Assembly (NCBI RefSeq): GCF_000471905.2
Contig: NW_006499603.1
Coordinates: 4,546,889-4,610,888 of the forward strand
DNA length: 64,000 bases
Reading direction: 5' to 3'
Source: Amborella trichopoda
Lineage: Eukaryota; Streptophyta; Magnoliopsida; Amborellales; Amborellaceae
The position numbers were made by a program, and so were the translations under genes. The notes under the pieces were generated by a model that made no database searches, had not been told where the DNA came from, and saw nothing but the letters and a program-made list of their open reading frames with translations. Below, piece after piece: positions 11,640 to 23,150 of this stretch; within the stretch, counting starts at the first letter, position 1; each line of letters opens with the position of its first letter.

Positions 11640-12250
11640 AGGGGAACACATGCGACGATGAACTTCTGCCATCCATGACAGAGGAGAGAGAAAGTCGAAG
11701 GAAACATAGACGATGATAAGCTTCTGCTGTTCATGACAGAGGAGTGACAATAGAGAAAAAATGTGGAGAGTGATGAGCGTCCACCATCCGTGATAGAGGA
11801 GAGAAGAGAGAGAAAACCTGGACAGTGATCAGCTGCCACCGTCCATGATAGAGGAATCAAAAGAGAGAGAAGACATGAGCGATGATGACATCCGCTGTTC
11901 ATGATAGAGGAATTAGAAGAGTGAGAAGACGTGGGCGACGATGACATCCACCGTCCATGATAGAGAAAATTAAGAGAGAAAAAACATGGACAGCGATGAG
12001 CTTTCGCTATCCATGACAGAAGAGAAGAGGAAAGAGAGTAAACATGAGCAGCGATGACATCCGCCGTCCATGTCAGAGAAATTAGAAGAGAGAGAACATG
12101 GACGACGATGATCTTCCACCGTCTGTGATAGAAAAGAAATGGAAAGAGAGAAAACATGGACGACGATGACATCTGCCGTCCATGACAGAGGTTTAAGAAG
12201 TGAGAGAAAACGTGGGTGGCGATGAGCATCCACTGTTAATGACAGAGAGA
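11640..12250 (-). repeat. U5 hairpin array, ATGGACGG type (Tat-2 3' LTR)
   Basis: Some nine to ten units of about 55-65 bp alternate an inverted repeat (left arm near ATGGACGGCG, loop ATGACATC or ATGAGCTTC, right arm near CGCCGTCCAT) with an AGAGAGAGAA-type spacer. The array lies downstream of the TATA and AATAAA sites in LTR sense, so it would be in the transcribed leader. Confidence 0.85.
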
Positions 12251-12369
12251 AAGATAAGGAAACTTTGACAGAAGCCTAGCCCGCCACTCGAGTTAAGGCT
12301 CGGCTCCCTGTATAGATCTTAAAAACAAGAATACATCATGTCAGGCGATAGGCTCCACCATGCATGAAC

Positions 12370-12660
12370 AGAGAGGAAAGAGAGAGAACAGGGAGAAAGA
12401 AGGAAAGTGGAGAAGAAAGAAAGGAAAGATAGAAGAGAGAGAATGAAAGTGGATAAAGAAGATCAAAGAGGAAAAAGGAAAGCGAGATATAAACGAGAGG
12501 AGAGAGAGATAGAGATGAAGAGAGAGAAAGAGAGAGATGAGATGAGGAAAGAGAAAGAGACAGATGAAATGAGGAGAGATGAGAGAGAAAAGAGGAGGAA
12601 AGAGAAAATTAACTTATCGAAAGGTACTAGCCCTTTTCTTCTCTCTCCTCCCTCTCTCTC
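12370..12660. repeat. GA-rich low-complexity tract (Tat-2 3' LTR)
   Basis: Purine-rich on the plus strand (GAGAGAAAGAGA), at the boundary of R and U5 in LTR sense. It ends in a short CT stretch next to the polyadenylation signal. Confidence 0.95.
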
Positions 12661-12701
12661 TCAAAGACGTACCCACAATTTGAATGTGAAAAACTCTCAA
12701 A

Positions 12702-12763
12702 TTTTATTGATGAGTTAAAAGAATCAAGGGTCCTTTAACAATTGTGTTTAACATGTACTTATA
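12702..12763 (-). promoter_or_regulatory. Tat-2 3' LTR TATA box and polyadenylation signal
   Basis: On the minus strand a TATAAGTA box at 12763-12756 is followed by AATAAAA at 12708-12702. The spacing is as in the other copies, which places R between them. Confidence 0.65.
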
Positions 12764-14054
12764 GAATTGGACGCAAACATGGTTGTACGCCCCAAAACTA
12801 CCTAAATTGATGATAATTATAATTGAATTGAATTAAAAGAAATTCTAAAATTGGGTGCCAAAAGACTATTTTGCTCCTACCCAACAATACATGAAATTTC
12901 AAAACAGTCCCGGTTGCTGCCTTAAAATTTACGTGATCTTTCATAGATGATTCGGGGTTGCTCCGACGTACGTTTGGTCGAAAGATGATTGCTTTCTTAT
13001 TGAGCTCGGCATGATGATCGATTTGATATCAACTTCGAGGCATGAATTGCATTTTTAAGCCACGATCATGTGACTCAAAATTTGCATAAATCTTGAAAAC
13101 TTCGGTTCAATAGTGTGCTTGTTTCTTGATGTTTTTCCTTGGTTCCTTTACTGAATCACATTGAGCATGCCGTCACGATCATGTTGCGACAAACACAGTT
13201 CGATTTCGTATCTATACAAAGATTTCATTGTTTTGAGTTTCTGAGCGGAATCTGGAAATTCGAAGATCAAAATTTACAGTAGCTTTGATGCCTCCATGTG
13301 TGAAATCCAACCATTCATTGTACATGGGGTGACCAGAGATAGCCTCGGACCTCACGCACATAATGTAATTGGTTTTGCATCAATCAGGTACACGAGCACT
13401 GTGATTTGGTTGCTCAAGTGAGGCATGCTGTTGCTGAATTTTCTTCAACTATCTTCATGAATCATCAAGTTCGCTCTAGTTTTCTCCCTGCTCGGGTATC
13501 GTCATGGGGTGTGCCATATATCAAAATGCTCGTCTTGATAAGACGAACACACTCACAAAATTCGAGAGCGATCCGACTCAGAACGAATAATATATGGACC
13601 CGGAAAGTCACTACCTGAGGCTACAAAAATAGTCACCTTTAATGGTGATTTGGTGCAGGGAGGGTGCACGAAAATAGTGTGCGGTTATCTCTTTTTGGTC
13701 TTTTACCCATAATTTTGTCCTGGAGTACCCATTGGGGTTTTTGACTGTTCCAGATCCAATGATAGTGATCCCACAACTTTTTGACTCATAAAAAATGTAG
13801 TTTTAATTACAGGGTCCATTTCAGAATGCTAGAGGCTAATTTTTCTAAAATTGTTTCTTTGTGTGCACTGCCTTAGACATATCGGATTGCAATGAAACTT
13901 GGCAAGTGGCCTTTTGCAATGCTTAAAAATATTCTGACCCATTTTGGGGCAATTCTAAGACTGTTGGGAATTTCACTGTATGTCGAGGCTTTATTGTCCG
14001 GCTTCCTCTTTATTCCTCATCAAGGACCAAGGTGTTGAAAAATGTCTTCAAACA

Positions 14055-14068
14055 GCTTGCCCCACTGA
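14055..14068 (-). other. Polypurine tract of Tat-2
   Basis: The minus strand reads CAGTGGGGCAAGC directly before the LTR start TGTTTGAAG. The same position reads GGAGGGGAAGGC in Tat-3 and TGGTGGGGCAAAC in Tat-7. It is the plus-strand DNA priming site. Confidence 0.75.
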
Positions 14069-15689
14069 ATGTTGTGCTTCGAGAGAACCGAGAAGGAAAA
14101 CATTCATAAAATTTCCTTAAGCTTTATTACTTTTTTCTTCCTAACCGCAGGACCATCTGAACGTCGAGGAGATCAACGCAATGTTGTAACTAGGATACTC
14201 AGACATTTGGATGCAATGTACAGGTACATCCTTGGATAATTTAGCGGGACAAGAGACTTTTTTTTGTGGGATCCAATCAAAGTCCTCACCCTCGCGTGGA
14301 GTGTTTGTGATTCTGAAGCTGAGGAGTTTGTACGGACCTCGTTAGTCAGAATCAGGCCCATTTGGCAATCGAGTGTCGTGCTGAAGGACATTTTTCCCAT
14401 TTAAGTCTAGGTTTTTGTACCCTTTGGTGTTGGTCCACGTTTCGAGGATTCTGTTTTTTTTGTTTTGTTTATTCTAGATGGTCTGTTGAAGGGCCTTTGG
14501 TTGGCGTTCGTCTGCACTGTGCATCAATTACTCCTTGACAGGTAGGGTACCTCAGTCTATCGAGGTGACCAGCTTTGGGTATAACCCCTGCCCACTATTT
14601 TGCGGTTTCAACAATCAAGATACCTCTATTCTTCTTCTGAGACAACCCCTGAGGATTCAATTCTAATTGCTGCATCACAGGTCCAAAGTCATGGTTGACT
14701 AGGCTTTCTTGGGGCTTCTTCAACATCTTTGAAGGGTGTTAGCGACCTTGTGGAAATAATACTCTTCTTCATGAGACTTGTCTTACTGTCTTGGCGAGTT
14801 TTCTGTCTTTCGAGTCCTTTTTGTGAACGGTCTTAGGCTGTCAAAATTTTTTTCCGTGAAGCTCGTATTTTTTGGTCCCGATATTTAGGTATTTTGATGC
14901 CATGGATTTTTTTCTTTAAGTGTGGGCTAAAGCCACCTGTTGAGGCGAACACTGCATCAACATGTTTATTGGTCTGAGCGTCCTTTGCGAATTTTCACTT
15001 GAAATTGGGAAGCAGAGCAGTAGAGACAGTTTTTACCAACTTCCTTTTATTTGGGGCTCTTTTACCCATGACCTTTTGGCCATGTCCACCCTTATTTTTC
15101 CATTTTTACTCAAGGTGCCCTTTCGGATTTTCATCATGCCAGAGTTTTATTTTCACGAAACTCTCTTACTCATGGTTTTGTGACCATGCTCACCCATCAT
15201 TTTTACTCATGGTGTTCCTTTATCCAGGTATGCACCATGCCCGCTATTTTTTTTTTTTGGTGAAGGCGTGTATAAGGTCATGCCTTCGGGACCTGTGTGA
15301 AGCCTTTTTTAATGTCATGCGGCCAGGACGTACACTACAGTTTAAGGTCATGCAGATGGATCGTGGTGGAAATGGATGGCAGTCTGTGGAGGCCATGGAG
15401 TGAGTATGGTGGTGGTTTTAGTTCACTTTGGGGAGATGGCACGAGGCTACCTATGAAAGATGGATAATGTATGAATGGTGGGTGGAAAAGTGGTGACCCA
15501 CTAACTGATGACGAATATGGATGGCGAGATGGCTCACCGTTTTGTGAGAATGGGTGAGATTCACTAGGGAATGATGAATGGTAGTGAAGGGATTCATTGG
15601 GGAGGTAATGATGGTGGTGCGGACATGAATGGGTCGGTTGGGGAAGGCATTCATGAAGATGCACGTAAAGGGCGTGTGCGCATATTGTG

Positions 15690-16100
15690 GGGGACAAGTT
15701 TAAGGTCATGCCTCCTGAACCAAAGAAAATCATTTTAACGTCATGCGATCAGGACATGCACTATGGTTTAACGATATATAGCTTGGACCATGGTTATGCA
15801 GTTTAGAGTCATGCAACTAGGACCATGCAGTTTAAGGTTGTGCAACTAGACCTTCGCTACAGTTTTAAGGTCATATAGTTTCGACCACGGTGTTAAGCCT
15901 TCTAATGTCATGCAACTAGGACATAGACTATAGTTTAGAGTCATATAATTTGGATCGGGCCTGTACAGTTTAAAGTTCTACAATTAAGACCATGCAGTTT
16001 AGGGTCATGCAACTAGACCTTTGCTATAGTTTAAGGTCATATAGTTTGGACCATGCAGTTTAAGGTCGTGCACCTAGACCAAGGTTGTGATGTTTAAGGT
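15690..16100. repeat. About 30-bp interspersed tandem repeat (Tat-2)
   Basis: Same family as 541-800, with units such as TTTAAGGTCATATAGTTTGG and CATGCAACTAGGACCATGCA. Confidence 0.85.
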
Positions 16101-16139
16101 CATGCAGCGCAGAGCATTGTGTGGGTGGCCATGTAGGTG

Positions 16140-16530
16140 AAGCTCCATGGGGAATAGGTCTGTGAATAGTAATTTGACTCCCTAAGGATAAAATGATAGC
16201 AGGGGTTTTAGATGGAAAAGTAGACTTCACTAGGGATTAGAGGACAAGTATGACTCCCTGGGGTGAATAAATGAGATTCCATAGGTTTATGGGAGGTAAT
16301 CTGACTCCTTGGGGATAAGGTAGCCAGGTGTGAAGCAGACCCACTAGGGATTGAAGTGGTAAAAATGACCCTAACTCCATTGGAGATCAATAGACTATAG
16401 TACGGGTGTAGCTTCTACTGGGGATATGGGACAGTGGCCTGCTCCTGACTTTATTGAGGATGATAAGTCATGTCCTGGGTGGAACAGCAGTGAGTCACAG
16501 TCTGGGTTTGACTCCGCTAGGGATAGTGGT
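16140..16530 (+). repeat. PBS-like core repeats (Tat-2)
   Basis: About nine degenerate copies of GACTCCACTGGGGAT-like cores (for example GACTCCTTGGGGATAAG and GACCCACTAGGGATTG) stand on the plus strand at 35-60 bp spacing. Confidence 0.7.
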
Positions 16531-17020
16531 AGGACACACACAATGATGACCAAGTTCTAGCATGCACAACACTAGAACATGCATGGCACTAGCGTGGGGA
16601 GTGTAACACACATAACTATAAACATTGACACGTACAATGTTTAGCATGGGTGGAGGCAATGCATGCAACGCTAGTGTACGCGGTGGCGACACACGTGGTG
16701 GTAAACTTGGGAACACATTCGATGCAGGTCATAGAAGATCACGGTCAGCGCTGGTTCATTGAGAACACAGTTGGTGCTAGATCGTTTAAACACAGTCAGC
16801 ACTGAGTCTTTAAGAACACAGTAGACGCTGGGTACAGGTTAGTGTTCAGGCCTCCAGCCCAATCCCGACCCGGTCATGGTCTGGAGTTTTCATGGATGGT
16901 GGTAAACTTCCATTTGGGCCTTGGGTCTGAGCCTAACCCAATCCCGCCCATCACCGCTTGGTCTTCAGGAATCTGTATGACATTCCTGGCTTTTGAGGGA
17001 CAATTCAAGGAAACTTTGCC

Positions 17021-17068
17021 TATATAAGGGGGTAAACCCCATTTCTACCATTTTTACCAAAGGTTAAA
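17021..17068 (+). promoter_or_regulatory. Antisense promoter of Tat-2
   Basis: TATATAAGGGGG at 17021-17032 is followed by a GGGGTAAACCCC inverted repeat and by TTTTTACC-AAA-GGTTAAAA at about 17051-17068. Upstream is a TGAGGGACAATTCAAGG motif similar to that in Tat-3 and Tat-7. A transcript from here would run antisense to pol. Confidence 0.7.
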
Positions 17069-17639
17069 ACGACTAAGGCATTTGAGCAGTGAGAGTGAGA
17101 GAGCTCCCCATGATTTTCGATGAGTGCGCAAAGCACTTCGAGTAAGATTTTGTAGAAGTTTGCCAGTAAGCAGGAGAGAGCATCGAAAAGAACACCGCGC
17201 TTTCATGAAGTTGCAGGAGTTTGCCGGCAAGTGTAGCGAGGCAAGCAAGGGGTTTTCCGGGGAGCTTCAGAGACTCCAACCATGGTTTTGGGTGTCTTGG
17301 AGAAGGGGAAAATGGGCGGAAGTTGCAGCAGAGGTCTGCTTGGTGACTTCCGTCATGTTTCTGATAGTTTTTCGATAGTGTGTTGGAAGGGGAAAGGCCT
17401 AATAGTGGTTTTTCAGGAGTTTCGGAGGAAGAAGGGAGTTTCCGGCAGGGATCAGAGAGGTCACAAGAGGCGAACAGTAGCCTGGAGACGAAGGGTTGCT
17501 TGTAGGAAAATGAGGGGTCTTGGGAAGGTGTGCAGTCATCGGGGAGACAAAGAGTCTTAGGCAGTCGAAGGGTCATGGGAGCCAAGGAACCGCAGGGAAA
17601 ACGAAGGGTCACCATGAGGTGAACAGACATAGTGGCAAG

Positions 17640-17830
17640 CGGCCTTAAAACACAGCCAGTGCTAGCCTTAGGATACGCAGCCAACGCTAGGCCTCAGAAA
17701 CACAACCGGCGTTAGCTTTAGGACGCGCAGCAGGCGCTGGGCCTAAAACACACAGCCAACGCTAGCTTTAGGACACATAGCAGGCATCGGGTCTCTGAAA
17801 CACAGTCGACGCTAATCTCGCACGGCGCTA
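17640..17830. repeat. CAGCCGGCGCTAG-type repeats
   Basis: About seven imperfect units contain AACACAGCCAGYGCTAG. They resemble one arm of the U5 hairpin units of the Tat-3 LTRs. Related runs occur at 16740-16840, 28570-28800, 29690-29910 and 58870-59190. Confidence 0.7.
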
Positions 17831-18239
17831 GTGCCTTGGTCGTATCTGGCTAGGGACATGATGCATTGGGAGTTAGTTGTGCGTGGCTATTGCTTGCTCG
17901 ACTCTTTGATGAACAACGATGAATCATGTTCTGCTGTGGTCGTGCACGATAATGACTGGGTTGGCGAAGGACTGGTGGCGCATGGGTTGCAACGCCTATT
18001 GGAAGCCAAGTCCTCTAGCACAATTGTGAACTCCATGTCGTTCTGTGGAAGGGCCCTCATTGTGAGCAGGATATGCTTTCCATCGTGGGCCAGTTCCTTG
18101 CTAGAGGAATGTGCTTTGTATGTTTGATATACTTGTCAGATGAATTGAGGCTGACTCGAAAATGGTTGGCTTCTTCTTTTGGTATGTAATCATCCTCTTT
18201 GATAACACCCACCAGATGAATTGAAGAGGACTTGCAAGT

Positions 18240-18470
18240 GGTTTCGCTTCTTCTTCATGATGAGGGCGTCTCTTTTTGGCATGTAAGCATCCTCTTATCC
18301 TTAGATGCAAGAGCAACACTGCAGGTTTTGGCTCGTAATCGTCATCTTATCTTTAGATGTAAGAGTGGCACTACGGGTTTGGCCCCGTAATCGTCCTCTT
18401 ATCCTCAAATGCAAGAGCAACGCTTTGGTGTCAACTGTCCTCTTTTCCTCAAATGCTAGAGATTTGTAAC
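18240..18470. repeat. 62-bp tandem repeat, about four copies
   Basis: Units contain CGTAATCGTCCTCTTATCC followed by an AAATGCAAGAGCAACGCT-like stretch, located just downstream of pol in element sense. They are present in Tat-2 but not clearly in Tat-1. Confidence 0.7.
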
Positions 18471-18639
18471 CTCCCTAATAATGGGTTTTTTGGCTTGTAA
18501 CTCCTTCTAATGAAATAAAAGAGTTAAACCTTGTTTGAACTGTCTTACTTGTTTTTTTTTCTTTTTTATTGTCCTTTTAATTTTAACTCTTTGTTGTTGC
18601 TCATCGAGTCTTTTTGAGTATGCAGCATGAGTAGTATTT

Positions 18640-19660
18640 CTTTAAGTATCGCTCATTGATAGGGCGCATGACCTCCTATCCATCAGGATGTGCAAGTATG
18701 TAAGCTCCATTTGGTGAGACTTGTTTTACTATAAAGGGACCCTCCCACATGGGTTCAGACATCCTTTTGCGTCGCCCATGCATAACAATCAGCCTCTTGA
18801 TGGCTAGAACCAGATCCCCACAAGTGAATGAGCGGACTTTGACTGACTTGTAAAGGCTCTTTTCATTCTCCCTTGGTTGAGTTCGAGGTTCTGTTAAGCT
18901 TCCAACCTCTTTTCATCGAGCGCATCCAACTCTTGATATCGAAGTTTGACCTTGTCATCTTCGGTTAGTCCTTGGTGCGCAGCGACATGTAATGAAGGGA
19001 TTTGAATTTCAAGAGGTAAAACTGCTTCACCCTCATAGACTAGGGAATAAGGAGTGGAATCGGTGGCATATCGTCGGGTAGTGCGATAGGCCCACAAGGC
19101 TTCATGAAGCTTCTCATGCCAGTTCTTCTTCGTCTTCGATACCAATTTCCTTAAAATGTTGCACAATGTCTTATTGAAAGCTTGAGCTAATCCGTTGGCT
19201 CGCGGGTGGTACATAGTCGAGTACTTCCACTAAAAAACGAACTGGTTAACCAAGCGATCTGTGTGATGACTTCTGAACTAAGGGCCATTGTCAGATATAA
19301 TCCAGTCAGGCACTACAAACTAGTATATGATATGATGTTAAACAAAATTAGCCACTGTGGTCCCAGGGACTTGCTTATGGGGGATCTCTTTAGCCCACTT
19401 GGAGAAGTAATCTGTTGCAGCTAGAATAAAGACATGAACCATTGTCGAAGGAGGGTCGATAGGCCCTACAATGTCCATACGCCATTGTGAGAAGGGCCAT
19501 GATGCCACTGTCGGGTGTAAGGGCTCTAGAACCTGATGAATAAGGCTTGAATGTATTTGGCACACCTAGCACTTCTTAGCGTAGTTTAAGGAATCAGCAA
19601 TCATCGAAGGCCAATAGTACCCCAATCTGCGTATCCGTTCATAGAGCTTGGGACCGGACT
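18640..19660 (-). pseudogene. Tat-2 integrase fossil
   Basis: From 19660 downwards the minus strand shows the zinc-binding segment, then SWPFSQWRMDIVGPI and AATDYFSKWAKEIP of the catalytic core (19565-19338), a YHPRANGLAQAFNKTLCNI core end (19214) and EIQIPSLHVAAHQGLTEDD with LDALDEKRLEA of the C-terminal part (to 18894, with weaker homology to 18640). It is the same protein as Tat-1 3627-4830. Broken copy. Confidence 0.9.
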
Positions 19661-21158
19661 AATGGAATCCATAGATGCTTGAGTGTACTTCTTCCGAGAC
19701 CTTATTTGTTTCTTGAGCGTCTACACATCTAAGAAGAATACCGTCAAATGATCGTCTGAAGAGAGCAACTCCTTCAAGGAGGGTATACTTGGTAGACATT
19801 CGACGTACACTGTTGCGCTCGACAGAATCCTCCTGGAGTCTACCATGTCTTAGAAAATTAGCGATGGGCTCTCTCCAATCTTCTACCTGCTTGATTTTTG
19901 CGCATATTAGGTCGAAGAACTCCGGTTCTTGGTTTTGAACCTTATCTCCCTGACCTCGTGCCATTTCTTGTTCAGTCTTGATAACTTCTTTAGCTGATAG
20001 AAGTGCTCCGAATGGATAAGGAGGGCACTCGGGGAAGAGATTCCTCTCATCATCCACGTCTACCTCAGTTCTTAATTCAATATGTCTCCACTCTGCCACC
20101 CTGACAGGCATGGGCCCTAAAGAGGATAATTGAATTGTAGCTTCAAGATTTGCGAGTGCATCACCCTGCGAGTTTAGCCTCTTGGGGATGTGGGTCAAGG
20201 ATGCATCCTCAAGTTGAGGCATATACGATTTTGTCCTATCGTGATAGGGCTTGAGATTGTCCTTTCTTACATCATAGATCCCTTTAAACTGGGGAATGAC
20301 CAACTTAGAGTCGCCATAGATCTTAAGTTGCTTCAAGTCTAGATCGAGGGCTATCTCCAATCCAATTATAAGCACCTGGTATTCTGCCTTGTTATGAGAA
20401 CTGGCCTCGATGAGAGAGAGAGAAAGTGGCAACACTCCTCCTTTTGGAGTCAGGAATACCACTCTGGTGCCTCCTTGATCAGATTGGAAGGCTCCATTGA
20501 AATACATCTCCCATGCATAAGCAAGTTCTGCACATAATACTTCTTCATCAGGGAGGTCACTTGATAAAGGAGATTCCGCCGGTACGGGGTGTGCTGCGAG
20601 AAAATCAGCCAAGGCTTGCCCCTTGATGGCATTTTGTGGGACATATGTGATGTCGAATTCCATCAGCAATAATGCCCACTTAGCAAGGTGTCCTGACGGG
20701 CATGGGCGTGTCATGAGAAACTTTACAGGATGTGCCGTTGATATAAGTTTTACTTCATGACCGAGCAAGTAGTGGTAGAGCTTTTGTACCACAAAGATTA
20801 AGGCCAAGCACATCTTCTCTATAGGGGGATAATTCTTCTCGACCCCTTGCATCCTGCAGTTGAGATAATACAATGCAGTTTTTTTCCCTTCGTCATTGTT
20901 CAGTGCTAACAATGCCTCGAGTGATTCATCGAGAGCGGTCACGTACAGGATGAGGGGTTTTCCTAACACTGGTGTTGAGAGCACTGAAGGATTGAGTAAA
21001 TAATGCTTGATGTCATTAAGGACTGCCTGACATGCTTCATCCCAGATGAATGGGGTATCCTTCTTTAACAGGTGCGTAAAGGGTTTACATCGACCTGAGA
21101 GCTTGAGATGAACTTGCGAATATAAGCCAGTTGTCCTTGGAGAGATCGCAGCTCTCAC
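19659..21158 (-). pseudogene. Tat-2 pol segment: RNase H, second RNase H and start of integrase, one 499-residue open frame
   Basis: This is the longest uninterrupted reading frame of protein-like composition in the window. Residues 1-60 are the end of reverse transcriptase. Residues about 65-190 are the first RNase H (LYVTALDESLEALL, then NYPPIEKMCLALIF). Residues about 214-345 are the second RNase H (WEMYF, SHNKAEYQVLIIGLEIA, IYGDSKLV and a GDALANLEA end). Residues 350-499 are an acidic linker leading to the integrase zinc region. The two-RNase H layout defines the Tat lineage. It is only part of a polyprotein, within a broken element. Confidence 0.9.
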
Positions 21159-21904
21159 AATGTAGTTGGTGGAGACATTTCCTAGATCGCCTTGATCTTG
21201 ATCGGCTCAACTTTCAATCCTCGGTGTCTAACAATGAACCCTAAGAACTTCCTTGAACGCACAGCAAAAGTGCATGTCAGTGGGATCATTTTGAGCTGAT
21301 GTAGGCGTAATCGCTTGAACACCTTTTCAAGGTCTCTCATGGGAGCGTCTTTCTCTGTGGATTTTACCACCAAGTCATCTACGTAACATTCCACCTCTTT
21401 GTGCATCATGTATTTGAAGATGGTTGTCATTACTCTCCAATATGTGGCACCAACATTCTTAAATCCAAAAGGCATCATTGTGTAGCAGAAGACCCCTTTT
21501 GGAGTCAAGAACGTGGTGGCTTCCTCATCTTCTAGTGCCATTCGTATATGATTATACCCCGAGTATCCATCCATGAAAGAAAAGATTTGATAGTGAGCCA
21601 TAGAATCAATGAGCATCTAGGTGAATGGCAACGGGAAGTCATCCTTGGGATAGGCTGTATTCAGGTTGCAAAAGTCAATGCAAACTCTAATTTAGCCATT
21701 CTTCTTCTTGACTGGGATAACATTTGCCAGCCACTTTGGGTGCTTGACTTCACTAATGAAGCCTGCTTGCCTGAGTTTGGTCACTTCGGTATCCATCTGT
21801 ATTTCGAGGTCGGGCCCAAACCTCCTTGATTTCTGTTTGACAGGCTTGACAGAGGTATCAATGCCGAGACGGTGAACCGCAACTTGAGGATCTAAACTAG
21901 GCAT
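21159..21904 (-). pseudogene. Tat-2 reverse transcriptase fossil
   Basis: The amino-terminal part reads IQMDTEVTKLRQAGFI and WLANVIPVKKKNG (21904-21692). The palm reads FSFMDGYSGYNHI, FCYTMMPFGFKNVGATYWR and the catalytic box VECYVDDLVVKS (21616-21182). It is a typical Ty3/gypsy enzyme, close to Tat-1 6050-6900. Broken copy. Confidence 0.9.
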
Positions 21905-23150
21905 CTCATGGTAATGTTAGGTCAAGACATCTCGGTTTGCTAGCAAGAAGATAGTAAAGTTCTCTTGGGGCCCTCTGCAACTCATCATTGACTCTAGAGG
22001 TCTTCTCATTATTCTCAAGTGCAGAGACCCATGATCCAAACATCTCTGCCTTTAATAGAGCTCCAGGGTAGGTCATGATTTTTGCTTCTTTCTCGTACTG
22101 AGGCGCAAAAGGATTGGCTTCGAATATGGACGTCGTAACCAGCTATGGGAGTTTAATTTGGAGGTTACAAGGAAGTTGAGATTCAATGACTGTGGGACAA
22201 GAAACGCCCTCATATGAATCACACGATCTTTGCACGGGTGTCTGTAGTGTTTTCCCTACACTGGCTGATACTTCATAAACTTGTACCATGTGGCAAGCTT
22301 CCTGAGCATAGAAGTTCTGACCTCTTGATTCTCTCAGTCTCTACTCAAGGTCAGGCTTAGGGGGCAACTGGGGTTTCTTTGGTTTTGACATCTTGTGCTT
22401 CTTTGAAGAAGATGGCTCTTCCTAGCTCTAGCTGCCAGGGAATCAGCAACTATTAAGAATCCAGCTGCTTGATCCAACGTCATTTTCAACCACCTCCATT
22501 GCGTCCTGCTTATATTGGTTCCTTCAAGTTCTCTGTCAAGAGTCTCGAAGTCTCGACATTTCAAGGTTATACCTGCGAGAGACATAGAAGAGGAAGGATG
22601 AGAAGAGGAAGAAGGAGGGGGAGAAAGGTCAGTAAGTGAGGGACTTTTAAGGTCGTTCTCCTCATCGGACCGATCTGGGCAGATTTTTGTGTCATCACCA
22701 GAGTTGGAAGTGTGTAGGGAATCTTTAAATCTTTCCCCTACTTAGACCGTTGGGGAGTGCTTTTTACATCGTCACCCTCGTTGGACGTGCTTTGAGGAGA
22801 GGATGGAGCGGGGACATCTTCTTGATGGGATGAGGAAGGAAGGATGATCACGTCAGGGATAAAGTCTAATAAAGTTGGCAGTAGGGGAAGAGGCCTGAGA
22901 AATTCCTGCTCAACTAGTGGTTGAGCCGTCTTGTTTCTCTAGAGAGCAGCCCTTGGGGCCCTCCTTCTCCTGATTTTTATCGGAAGTACTTGATTCATGT
23001 TTCTAGGCTTATGAACGGCCTTAGCTTGGCGAACTGCTTCTCGCTTTAAGGACCTGCGTCTACTTTGCTAGTGATGAACTATCCATGGCTAGGAGGTCGA
23101 GGGTTCAACAGGATTTGAATCATCATTACTCAGGACTTGTGTCAGGAGGT
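21905..23150 (-). pseudogene. Tat-2 gag/pol spacer
   Basis: The minus-strand segment upstream of reverse transcriptase is homologous at DNA level to Tat-3 32250-32860 (at 22610-23120) and to Tat-1 7150-7650. A short frame at 22585-22334 reads LDQAAGFLIVADSLAARA. No protease or capsid motif is recognised. It ends at 23150 against the 3' LTR of Tat-3. Confidence 0.6.

Larger units (their letters stand above)
10800..14054 (-). repeat. 3' LTR of Tat-2
   Basis: It begins on the minus strand with TGTTTGAAGACATTTTTCAA at 14054. The order is U3, TATA (12756-12763), polyadenylation signal (12702-12708), GA-rich tract (12370-12660), hairpin array (11640-12250), conserved tail (10800-11640). It is best matched by the LTR at 37350-40618, including the tail from GCACATTCAGAAGAAG onward. 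Confidence 0.85.
14069..18640 (+). other. Antisense region of Tat-2
   Basis: This is the region between integrase and the polypurine tract, read on the plus strand opposite to pol. It holds a unique stretch with a GTACCTCAGTCTATCGAGG segment also duplicated in Tat-7 (14069-14960), a T-rich segment (14960-15260), the 30-bp repeats, PBS-like repeats, a perfect TATATAA promoter at 17021, a GC-richer downstream part (17070-17640), CAGCCAGCGCTAG repeats (17640-17830) and a 62-bp repeat (18240-18470). A weak plus-strand reading frame at 17831-18127 has no recognised match. Confidence 0.7.
10800..23150 (-). mobile_element. Tat-2, middle element (left part: gag/pol to 3' LTR)
   Basis: In minus-strand order this holds gag/pol spacer (23150-21905), reverse transcriptase (21904-21159), the two RNase H domains (21158-19659), integrase (19660-18640), antisense region (18640-14069), polypurine tract (14068-14055) and 3' LTR (14054-10800). 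Its 3' LTR carries the same ATGGACGG-type hairpin module as the LTR at 37350-40618. I therefore pair the two as the ends of one element split by Tat-3. By eye roughly nine in ten bases match over several hundred bases of the paired LTRs, so it is millions of years old. Broken, with many breaks. Confidence 0.75.

Noticed and set aside
11437-12233. Minus-strand frames up to 236 residues with regular histidine, serine and cysteine repeats
   Set aside because: They are translation of the U5 hairpin array, and the periodic residues follow the DNA repeat.
14999-15403. 134-residue plus-strand frame with hydrophobic start
   Set aside because: It lies in the T-rich part of the antisense region. The matching DNA in Tat-1 and Tat-3 does not keep the frame.
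17073-17684. 203-residue minus-strand frame
   Set aside because: It lies in the GC-rich part downstream of the antisense TATA, has no recognisable domain, and its frame is not kept in the Tat-1, Tat-3 or Tat-7 copies.
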